Shown here: in pieces, positions 1 through 7,295 of the stretch
Position numbering within the stretch: the first letter of the stretch is position 1
Layout of the letters: each line of letters starts with the position of its first letter
Notes under the pieces: model-generated
What the model was told of the DNA's origin: nothing
The model's input: the letters and a program-made list of their open reading frames with translations, nothing else
Databases searched by the model: none
Program-made: the position numbers and the translations under genes
NCBI RefSeq assembly: GCF_003987065.1
Contig: NZ_PIPY01000002.1
Coordinates: forward strand, 186,001-250,000
Direction of reading: 5' to 3'
DNA length: 64,000 nucleotides
Source: Pseudidiomarina insulisalsae
GTDB lineage: Bacteria; Pseudomonadota; Gammaproteobacteria; Enterobacterales; Alteromonadaceae

Positions 1-2528
1 ACAGCAGGCGCAGGCTCTTGGTTTTCTGCCTCCACCGCTTCCCAACTTGGATATTTAGGATACTCGTTGTTCTCCTCAAGCGCTTTTTTCTCAGCTGCCT
101 GACGCTGCTCTTTACTGGTTAACAAGCTATCTTTTAGATAATAAGTGAGCGTGGCGCCATGAGCTGGGTTGTTAGCGATGAACGCATCATTACCATCAGT
201 ATCACTGTGGTTGCCATCAAGCTGGAACCACTTGACTGGGCGACTCGGCGCAAATAGCAATGCGTCTTCCTGCATGCTGCGCTCGGTCAAACCTCGCAGC
301 GGTGCATAGTCATCGAGTATGTAGATTCCGCGACCAAATGTTCCGGCCACTAAGTCGTTCTCACGACGCTGAATTTTCACGTCACGGGTAGAAATCGTTG
401 GAATCCCACCATCAAGTTCAACCCACTCTTTACCACCATCAACGGTAAAGAAGACGCCAAACTCGGTACCGATGAACATAAGGTTCTTGTTAACGTGATC
501 TTGTACAAAACGCCAAACAAGATGTTTTTCAGGTAAGTCACCGGCTAACGACGTCCAACTCCGACCTAAATTCGTCGACTTGATCAGGTAAGGTTTGTAA
601 TCACCGTATTTGTGGTTATCCAGTGCGACATAAACCGTATTGGCGTCAAAGAGGTCAGCGCGAATATCATTTACGTAGGCGGTTGCTGGCACACCTTGGA
701 TGTCATTTAGATCGATTTCTTTCCAGTTTTTACCACCATCAGTAGTAACTTGGATTAAACCGTCATCGGTCCCAGCCCAAAGAATATCTTCATCTACCGG
801 ACTCTCCGCAAAGTTGGCAATAGTGTGGTATTCCGACATGGCATAGAGATCCCATCCCGCTTCTACCGACCAAGTACGGCCCATCATGGGCATATGCATG
901 CGGTTGCCATCTTTGGTTAAATCACCAGATATCGGCGTCCAGCTATCACCCCGGTCATCTGAACGCCAGACACGTTGCGAGGCAAAGTAGATACGCTTCG
1001 GATCGTGGGCTGAGACGTTAATTGGGGCGTCCCAGTTAAAACGCTCTGCTGGATCGCCAGGTAAAGGTTGTGGCTTGATATAAACGCCTTCTTTGGTGGT
1101 CATATCAACTCGAGTTAGATTACCCTGCTGCCACTGAGAATAGACGATATCCGGATTGCCAGGCTCAACCGCTGGTTGGTGGCCATCGCCGCCCAGCGTT
1201 AAGAACCAATCCTTATTTTTGATTCCATCTTTACGAGCAGTACGCGATGGACCGCCCTGCGTGGAGTTATCTTGCGACCCGCCATAAACGTTATAAAACG
1301 GTTTCGAATCATCTGGCGCTACTTTATAGAACTGAGTGATCGGCAGATTCGCCATAAACCGCCAAGTTTCCATGCGGTCGTGCGACATATAGATACCGCC
1401 ATCAGACCCGATTAACACAAAGTCGGGGTCAGTGGGATGAAAGGCCATGGCGTGGTCATCGACATGCTTATGAGTGGTATCGATCGGCGTCCAGGTTTTG
1501 CCACCATCATCAGACACCTTGCTGTAATTACTTGCGATGTAGACCCGGTCGAATTGATGCTGATCGACAAAAATTTCCTGATAATAATGAGGTCCTGTTC
1601 CGCCACCGACTTCATCTGACATCTTCTTCCAGCTCGCGCCTTGATCTGCTGAACGATAGAAGCCGCCTTCACGGTTGTCGATTTCGACTGTGGCGTATAA
1701 AACATCAGGGTTCATAGGTGAGATGGCCATACCTATCTTACCCATATTACCGGTTGGCAAGCCGGTTTTTAATTCGGTCCAGGTATCACCGCCATCGTCT
1801 GAGGTATAGATGCCAGCGCCAGGTCCTGTGCCTACATACGCAGCCACCGTGCGCTGGCGCGACCACGTCGCCGCATACAGTTTATCTGGGTTCCGCGGGT
1901 CAATCAGTAGCGAGGTAACCCCCGTCCATTCATCCTCTGGGGTCAGGACTTGTTTCCAGCTCGTACCGCCATCGGTAGTTTTATATAAACCGCGTTCACC
2001 ACCCTTGGTCCATAAAGGACCTTGCGCAGAGACCCAGACAATATCAGGATTCGTTGGGTGAATGATGATGTCAGAAATATGCTCCGACTGCTCCAACCCC
2101 ATATTTTTCCACGTTTTACCGCCATCTAGCGATTTGTAGACGCCGTCGCCGAAGCTGATATGGCGACCACCGTTGTTTTCGCCAGTACCGACCCAAATGA
2201 TATTTGAGTTGCTTGGCGCAATGGTCACGTCACCGGTCGAGTAAACCGCTTGATTATCGAATATAGGGGTCCATGTAGTGCCCGCGTTAGTTGTTTTCCA
2301 CACACCACCAGAGCCGACGGCGGTGTACCAAGTCGATGGATTATTTTGGTCGACAGCAATATCTGCTATGCGCCCTGACATGTAGGCTGGGCCTATGCCT
2401 CGTAACGCCATGGTCTTGAAGGTATTGCTATTAAAGATACCCTCGTCGTTATCTGACTGATCCGCGAGAGCCGGCGCGCAAGAAAGCGCCATAGTGACAG
2501 CTACTGCAGCTTTTAGGATTGTTCTCAT
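1..2528 (-). CDS. Exported Asp-box/BNR (sortilin/VPS10-like) repeat protein, 3' end outside window
   Basis: The gene reads in from the left edge, and about 842 codons from the N terminus are visible. The start ATG at 2528 gives a Sec signal peptide (MRTILKAAVAVTMALSCAPALA, residues 1-22). Many Asp-box motifs of the S-x-D-x-G-x-x-W type follow, for example SLDGGKTW, TTDGGTSW, SDDGGDTW, SDDRGDSW and TVDGGKEW. These mark a beta-propeller of the BNR/VPS10 type, as in large periplasmic or secreted 'glycosyl hydrolase, BNR repeat' proteins of marine gammaproteobacteria. The family usually runs past 1000 residues, so the C terminus is missing here. The substrate is unknown; a glycosidase activity is only a database habit for this fold. 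The visible part ends in a charged, Ala/Glu-rich linker. Confidence 0.85.
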   Translation of the reverse strand, partial: MRTILKAAVAVTMALSCAPALADQSDNDEGIFNSNTFKTMALRGIGPAYMSGRIADIAVDQNNPSTWYTAVGSGGVWKTTNAGTTWTPIFDNQAVYSTGDVTIAPSNSNIIWVGTGENNGGRHISFGDGVYKSLDGGKTWKNMGLEQSEHISDIIIHPTNPDIVWVSAQGPLWTKGGERGLYKTTDGGTSWKQVLTPEDEWTGVTSLLIDPRNPDKLYAATWSRQRTVAAYVGTGPGAGIYTSDDGGDTWTELKTGLPTGNMGKIGMAISPMNPDVLYATVEIDNREGGFYRSADQGASWKKMSDEVGGGTGPHYYQEIFVDQHQFDRVYIASNYSKVSDDGGKTWTPIDTTHKHVDDHAMAFHPTDPDFVLIGSDGGIYMSHDRMETWRFMANLPITQFYKVAPDDSKPFYNVYGGSQDNSTQGGPSRTARKDGIKNKDWFLTLGGDGHQPAVEPGNPDIVYSQWQQGNLTRVDMTTKEGVYIKPQPLPGDPAERFNWDAPINVSAHDPKRIYFASQRVWRSDDRGDSWTPISGDLTKDGNRMHMPMMGRTWSVEAGWDLYAMSEYHTIANFAESPVDEDILWAGTDDGLIQVTTDGGKNWKEIDLNDIQGVPATAYVNDIRADLFDANTVYVALDNHKYGDYKPYLIKSTNLGRSWTSLAGDLPEKHLVWRFVQDHVNKNLMFIGTEFGVFFTVDGGKEWVELDGGIPTISTRDVKIQRRENDLVAGTFGRGIYILDDYAPLRGLTERSMQEDALLFAPSRPVKWFQLDGNHSDTDGNDAFIANNPAHGATLTYYLKDSLLTSKEQRQAAEKKALEENNEYPKYPSWEAVEAENQEPAPA

Positions 2529-2728
2529 TATTATTACCTAGGTTGAGGTCGTTAATTTGTCTAAACTATAGATTAGCGTGTCGCGATTCAATGGAATAAG
2601 CGACTAATGCACAAGTTTAGGAGGCCAATGCGGCCATAAACAACACAGGTAAAAAGCGATCAGATTCAAGCGCTTAATTGACCTTGGTGTCAGCTGAGCT
2701 ATGGCTTGATTTGCTGTCGAGCGGCACA

Positions 2729-2990
2729 GTGGTGCTTTTGCGTCACGTGTGGATGCGAACGCAAGCGCCCTTTCAAGACGTTAGTGCCAACGTCGGTCCG
2801 GATGCCCGCCCGCATCAAGCCGGCCGGCAGTCCTTTCACTGCCCACGGCTTTATAGCCACGAAAATGAAAAGCCAACTTCACTTGCCGCGTAACGCAACC
2901 CTGCCCATACAGAAGCCACAATGTAAGGAATACCGCCCAGCAGAACCAGATCATAAAGCCATGTAAGTAGGCGCAAACCATCGGGTAGCG
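2729..2990 (-). pseudogene. Condensed ghost copy of ctaG plus 2OG-oxygenase gene
   Basis: Five short blocks match, in the same order and strand, the intact ctaG and 2OG-oxygenase genes at 5449-6890. (A) 2941-2990 versus 6841-6890: 43 of 50 bases equal by eye, coding CtaG RYPMVCAYLHGFMIW. (B) 2899-2942 versus about 6532-6574: CtaG GGIPYIVASMWAG. (C) 2868-2898 versus 6305-6335: oxygenase LRYAASEVGF. (D) 2812-2868 versus 6130-6186: FRGYNAVGNEMTAG region. (E) 2742-2794 versus 5449-5501: oxygenase C terminus LKGRLRSHPHVT. About 1.45 kb is compressed into 0.26 kb by four internal deletions, and the blocks are in different frames. This is what remains of a duplicated locus, not a gene. Confidence 0.85.
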
Positions 2991-3080
2991 CTAAAAATAG
3001 CGGGTTCTCACTATCCCAACACAACCAAATAGCTAATGGCCCATCTCTAATTCAGGTATTTTTGAATCCCACCTATTGCA

Positions 3081-3099
3081 ATTACGAATGATTCGCATT
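3081..3099 (+). promoter_or_regulatory. Probable Fur box of the TonB receptor
   Basis: ATTACGAATGATTCGCATT agrees at 13 of 19 positions with a typical gammaproteobacterial Fur box (AATGATAATCATTCTCATT). It lies 100 bases before the receptor start. The right half ATTCGCATT is identical to the better site at 25872-25890, upstream of the second TonB receptor. Confidence 0.55.
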
Positions 3100-3198
3100 A
3101 ACCTTGCCGTGATTCGCTGACCCGTGGTCAACCGACTGACCCGGCCCTGCTCAAAAGTTTTTGAAATCTTTAAGATTAACTCAATTGGAGATCCTAAC

Positions 3199-5295
3199 GT
3201 GAAATTCAGACTTACAACGATCGCCGCTGCGATTTTACTAAGCCAAACAGCAACAGCGCAAAACAGTGAAGAAGTTGAACTAATCAAGGTAAAAGGCCAG
3301 CATTTGTCGGTTAGTGAGTCGAACTCAGTAAAAACGCCTACTCCAATTATTGATGTGCCACAAAGTTTGACAATTGTCACCGCTGAAGAGATTTCTGCGC
3401 GCGGTATCACAAGTATTGGTGAGATTATTGACTACACGCCCGGAGTGAACACAACTCAGGGCGAAGGCCATCGCGATGCAGTCGTCTTCCGCGGTGTTCG
3501 CTCGACAGCTGACTTCTACCTCGATGGTAACCGGGATGACGTGCAATACTATCGTGCGCTTTATAACATTGAACAAGTCGAAATTTTGCGTGGCCCTAAC
3601 GCTTTACTGTTCGGCCGTGGCGGCACCGGCGGCATTTTAAACCGAGTCTCAAAGAAAGCTGATATTGGCGGTGAATTTACCGACTATACGGCATCACTCA
3701 ATTCTTTCGGTGGCTTGTACACCGCCATCGATACTAATGTTACCGCAAGCCACAAATCTGCGGTTCGCATTAACGCCATGTATGAGCGCTTAGATAACCA
3801 CCGCGACTTTTACGACGGCGAACGCTACGGCTTTAACCCTACTGCACGGATTGAATTGACCGACGACACTACTTTGGATCTCTCTTATGAATACATAAAT
3901 CATGAGCGCTTCATTGACCGGGGTATTCCAACGGATGCCGATGGCCGACCAGTTGAAGCATTCGAAGATATCGTATTCGCCGATCCTCAGAACAACTATA
4001 GCGAAATTGAAGCTCATGTCTTCCGCGTGGCAGCAGAACATAAGTTCAGTGCAGCGGTAAAAGGTAACTTTAGTGCGTTTTACGGCGATTATGACAAAGT
4101 CTACTCAAACTTCTATGCCAGCGACTACGACCCTGCTAATGACCTTGTAGAGCTCGACGGTTATATTGATCATACGTTGCGCGATAACTTGATCCTCTCA
4201 GGTAACATTGTCGGAGAATTTGAAACCGGTAGTATTGGTCATACACTGATTGTCGGCACAGAGTTGATTTCTACGAATTCTGATCAAAACCGTTATAACC
4301 CAGTTTTTAGCACCAGTGGAGCTGATCGCGAACTCTTTACTGTGCAGCGCCCCATTCGCCTTAACGGTCTTTCTGGTGTGAATGCTAACGGCGAGAATTT
4401 CACTGTAAGCTTTAGCGACTTGAATGATGACACGCGCGTCAATTTAGAAGTCTTCTCGTTTTATGTACAAGATGAAATTGCGTTGTCAGAACACTTCGAT
4501 GTCGTGCTTGGTGCTCGTTTTGATCAGTTTGACATCGAAGTCTTTAACGCCGACCCCGCGGTATTAGAAACCCGCAGTCGCACCGATAACGAGATTTCCC
4601 CGCGCGCAGGTATCATCTACAAGCCGATGGAAAATATCTCGTTGTACGCAAGCTACAGCCGTTCATTTTTACCGCGCAGTGGCGAGCAATATGCAGATAT
4701 TAATGGAGCCAATGATAAGCTCGATCCAAACACATTCAGCAACCGTGAAATCGGTCTGAAATGGGACTTAGCTCCGCGCATGAGTTTCACCGCAGCGGTT
4801 TTTGAGAACGAACAAAGCTCGCCTCAGGTCGCGGATAACGACCCATCAACACTGGACGTCATCGACTCTGACATCAGCGGTTTCGAGCTTCAGTTTAAAG
4901 GTGAACTCACCCGCGATTGGCATTTCATGGCTAACTACAGCAATCTGGATGGTGAGATTGTGAGCCGGACAGGCCCTACTGGCCGCACTCCACGGGAATT
5001 ACCGGAGCAAACTTTCTCGGCCTGGAACACGTATCAGCTAAGCGATAACTTCGGGGTTGGGCTGGGTGTTACCTATCAAGATGAAAGCTTTATCAACAAC
5101 AGTAATACCGCTGTCTTGCCAAGTTATACACGCGTAGATGCATCTGCGTATTACGAGATTTCTGACACTATGCGAGTGCAGGTAAATATTGACAACCTGA
5201 CCAATGAGCTTTACTTCCCAAATGCTCATTCGACTCATCAGGTAACAGTGGGAGCACCACTTAATGCATCGGTGTCGTTAGTAGGAACGTTCTAA
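3199..5295 (+). CDS. TonB-dependent siderophore receptor
   Basis: This is an outer-membrane ferric-siderophore transporter of 698 residues. The reading frame opens at 3124, but GTG 3199 is the likely start: GGAG lies 8 bases before it and it gives a clean signal peptide (MKFRLTTIAAAILLSQTATA). A TonB-box-like stretch (EVELIKV) follows. The plug domain covers about residues 35-155 (IDVPQSLTIV, FRGVRSTADFYLDG, VEILRGPNALLFGRG). The C-terminal beta-barrel ends in the usual aromatic residue (VGTF). The barrel resembles catecholate/hydroxamate receptors of the FhuE/BfrD kind; the ligand cannot be told from sequence. A Fur-like site lies upstream and a strong terminator downstream. The convergent 2OG oxygenase next door suggests iron-linked function. 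Confidence 0.9.
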   Translation: MKFRLTTIAAAILLSQTATAQNSEEVELIKVKGQHLSVSESNSVKTPTPIIDVPQSLTIVTAEEISARGITSIGEIIDYTPGVNTTQGEGHRDAVVFRGVRSTADFYLDGNRDDVQYYRALYNIEQVEILRGPNALLFGRGGTGGILNRVSKKADIGGEFTDYTASLNSFGGLYTAIDTNVTASHKSAVRINAMYERLDNHRDFYDGERYGFNPTARIELTDDTTLDLSYEYINHERFIDRGIPTDADGRPVEAFEDIVFADPQNNYSEIEAHVFRVAAEHKFSAAVKGNFSAFYGDYDKVYSNFYASDYDPANDLVELDGYIDHTLRDNLILSGNIVGEFETGSIGHTLIVGTELISTNSDQNRYNPVFSTSGADRELFTVQRPIRLNGLSGVNANGENFTVSFSDLNDDTRVNLEVFSFYVQDEIALSEHFDVVLGARFDQFDIEVFNADPAVLETRSRTDNEISPRAGIIYKPMENISLYASYSRSFLPRSGEQYADINGANDKLDPNTFSNREIGLKWDLAPRMSFTAAVFENEQSSPQVADNDPSTLDVIDSDISGFELQFKGELTRDWHFMANYSNLDGEIVSRTGPTGRTPRELPEQTFSAWNTYQLSDNFGVGLGVTYQDESFINNSNTAVLPSYTRVDASAYYEISDTMRVQVNIDNLTNELYFPNAHSTHQVTVGAPLNASVSLVGTF

Positions 5296-5316
5296 TACGT
5301 TTAGCAGAAAAATGAG

Positions 5317-5350
5317 AAAGGCCGAGTCGGATAACGCCTCGGCCTTTTTT
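5317..5350 (+). terminator. Rho-independent terminator after TonB receptor gene
   Basis: Stem AAAGGCCGAG (5317-5326) pairs with CTCGGCCTTT (5338-5347), followed by T residues. It lies between the convergent receptor and oxygenase genes and acts mainly in the plus direction. Confidence 0.9.
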
Positions 5351-5351
5351 A

Positions 5352-6401
5352 TTAAACCCGACACTCATCACACATGTCTGCCGTTAACATGTGTGCGAAG
5401 TTTTTCGCTAACAGAGACCTTAACGAATTATCGCAGTAATGCTTCTTAGTTACATGCGGATGCGAGCGCAAGCGTCCCTTGAGTACATTGTTGCCAACAT
5501 CGTTTAGTAAAGGGTTATTGGGGTCAGTTGATGGTCCTGTTGCGCGCGCTTTCAGCTCTGGCGGCAAAGCCAATACCGGCACGGTTGCTGACAATTGGGC
5601 TGCCATGAAGAACGCAATCGAATAGCGTTCTATGCCATTTGTGGGGCTTTCCACTTTGTGGTTTGTGGCTTTTAACAAGCCGTTGGAGGCCAGCTCTAAC
5701 AGCTCACCAATGTTCACGACCAGTGCGCCCGGAATCGGCTCAACGTCCACCCACTCGCTACCACGCTCAACTTTAAGTCCGCTTTGTTGGTCCTGCATTA
5801 CCAAAGTGAGGTAGCCTGGGTCTTTATGCGCTCCGACGCCTTGCTGCACGGCATCTTGCGCGGGGTAACGGATGAGTTTGGCATGGGTATAAGGCTGCTC
5901 GCCAATAGTCGCATCAAGCGCATTGCGCTCAACACCCAAAGACTGACAGAGCTTCTGCAACAGAGTAACCGTTATGTCACTCAACTCGCGTTGCAAGGTC
6001 AAAAGAGCGGGCTTCAGGCTCGGCATCGCAGTCGGCCACAAATTTGGACCGATGAGTTTTTGCCAAGGCTGTTGCAGTTGTTCTGGAGCGAGCGAGAGTT
6101 CTTCATTCATCCAGTCAAATTGCTCGCGCGCATCAAGCAGGCCGGCAGTCATTTCATTGCCGACGGCGTTATAACCACGAAAATGAGGCGAATGACTCAT
6201 ATCCACTTCTTGCTTATCTTCAGCAGATAGCTGAAAGAAGTGCTTACTTAGGGCTAAATAATGTCGCTGCGCGTCGCTTTCTATGCCATGGTCGACAAGA
6301 TAGAAAAAGCCGACTTCACTTGCCGCATAACGCAACTGCGCTAGGCCTTCGTTGGTATTAAGCGATGTCATAGAAATGATCGGTAGTGTCGCAGCGTTCA
6401 T
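5352..6401 (-). CDS. 2OG-Fe(II) oxygenase, isopenicillin N synthase family
   Basis: This 349-residue protein has the N-terminal DIOX_N region (LRYAASEVGFFYLVDHG, residues 23-39) and a double-stranded beta-helix core. The iron triad is H192-x-D194 (GAHKDPGYLTL) and H248 (NHKV), with the 2-oxoglutarate-binding R259-x-S261 (RYSIAF). The family oxidises small molecules using Fe(II), O2 and 2-oxoglutarate; the substrate is not known. ATG 6401 is preceded by GGAG. It follows ctaG on the same strand (90-base gap) and converges on the TonB receptor. Pairing of such oxygenases with TonB receptors is common in Fur-controlled loci, so a role in siderophore or iron metabolism is a reasonable inference. 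A decayed partial copy lies at 2729-2990. Confidence 0.88.
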   Translation of the reverse strand: MNAATLPIISMTSLNTNEGLAQLRYAASEVGFFYLVDHGIESDAQRHYLALSKHFFQLSAEDKQEVDMSHSPHFRGYNAVGNEMTAGLLDAREQFDWMNEELSLAPEQLQQPWQKLIGPNLWPTAMPSLKPALLTLQRELSDITVTLLQKLCQSLGVERNALDATIGEQPYTHAKLIRYPAQDAVQQGVGAHKDPGYLTLVMQDQQSGLKVERGSEWVDVEPIPGALVVNIGELLELASNGLLKATNHKVESPTNGIERYSIAFFMAAQLSATVPVLALPPELKARATGPSTDPNNPLLNDVGNNVLKGRLRSHPHVTKKHYCDNSLRSLLAKNFAHMLTADMCDECRV

Positions 6402-6491
6402 AGGCGCTCCATAAATCGTATAACGAAGCTGACTATAAGTCGCTGCGTATAATTTATGAACGAACCAATCTGTCTAAGTTAGATTGTTTCG

Positions 6492-7295
6492 CTATAGCCA
6501 ACGCCGATTCAGATGCTTGTACCAACGGTTTCCGGCCCACATGGAAGCGACGATATAGGGAATACCACCCAGCACCCACATGATCAGGCCCGCAAGCTGC
6601 TGATCCTGCAAGTGACGGGCTTCGCCGTACAAAGGTTCACCGGCGAAGGTAAGCAGGGCGCCTAAAAAGCCGGTGTGCATCAAGGTGAAAAGCAGCGCCA
6701 GCAGCGCGAAGGGAACATTACGTGCGTTTGCGTGCAGCACCGCCCACCAGAACCAGACTGCAGTAATTAAGAAGCAGGCATGTTCGAACACATGCACCCA
6801 GGGGTCATCCACTGCCAGCATATAAAAGACTGGTACGTGCCAGAACCAGATCATAAAGCCATGCAAATAAGCGCAGAGCATGGGATAGCGGGTGATTTTG
6901 AACGCGTAACTCCAGAAACTGCGGCCGTAACGGCCAAACGCCACAAAAAGTTGTGGCAGCGGCTTACACAGCGCGAAAAATGGCGCGATGACCACCATCA
7001 TAAACATGTGCTGGGTCATATGCGCCGCGGCACTTGTTTCCGCCCATTCATCCAGCGGCCCTAAAATAGTAAAAAGGGTAATCACTGCGGTGCCATGAAA
7101 CAGCCAGCGCCGCCATACCCGGGTCGGGCTGCGCCTGGCGCCTATCACATACATCAGCCAGAAGGCCGCCACCACCAGCGCTGTGAGACCTGAAGCAAGC
7201 CTGTCCTGGCCATCACTGGTAATGGGGTTGTGCGCCTCAGCGGCAGCAGTCCAGAGTGCTGCCAGCAAAAGCCCCAGGACTTTCCACGCCCTCAC
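6492..7295 (-). CDS. ctaG: Cytochrome c oxidase assembly protein, caa3_CtaG family
   Basis: This polytopic inner-membrane protein (267 residues from GTG 7295) belongs to the caa3_CtaG family, which supports copper insertion or assembly of cytochrome c oxidase. His-rich segments typical of the family are visible: HMTQHMFMM, FKITRYPM, FEHACFLITAVWFWWAVL and FTLMHTGFLGALL. The frame is open from 7343, but GTG 7295 overlaps the coxA stop by four bases (GTGA), the classic sign of translational coupling, and gives a signal-anchor-like N terminus. It is the last gene of the coxB-coxAC-ctaG operon. It is unrelated to the Cox11-type protein that some annotations also call CtaG. Confidence 0.88.
   Translation of the reverse strand: MRAWKVLGLLLAALWTAAAEAHNPITSDGQDRLASGLTALVVAAFWLMYVIGARRSPTRVWRRWLFHGTAVITLFTILGPLDEWAETSAAAHMTQHMFMMVVIAPFFALCKPLPQLFVAFGRYGRSFWSYAFKITRYPMLCAYLHGFMIWFWHVPVFYMLAVDDPWVHVFEHACFLITAVWFWWAVLHANARNVPFALLALLFTLMHTGFLGALLTFAGEPLYGEARHLQDQQLAGLIMWVLGGIPYIVASMWAGNRWYKHLNRRWL

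Larger units (their letters stand above)
2529..3198. other. Gene-free spacer with a ghost locus and Fur-type site
   Basis: These 670 bases between the Asp-box gene and the TonB receptor hold no intact gene. About 2729-2990 is a decayed copy of parts of ctaG and the 2OG-oxygenase gene, and 3081-3099 looks like a Fur box; both are listed separately. The short open frames here fall inside the ghost and are not credible genes. I see nothing recognisable in 2529-2728 beyond the likely promoter of the Asp-box gene, with a CTATAGTTTA-like -10 about 35-40 bases before its start codon. Confidence 0.7.

Noticed and set aside
2781-2981. Open frame of 66 codons in the ghost region (minus strand)
   Set aside because: It crosses block junctions in mixed frames and is only a fragment of the ctaG/oxygenase remnant.
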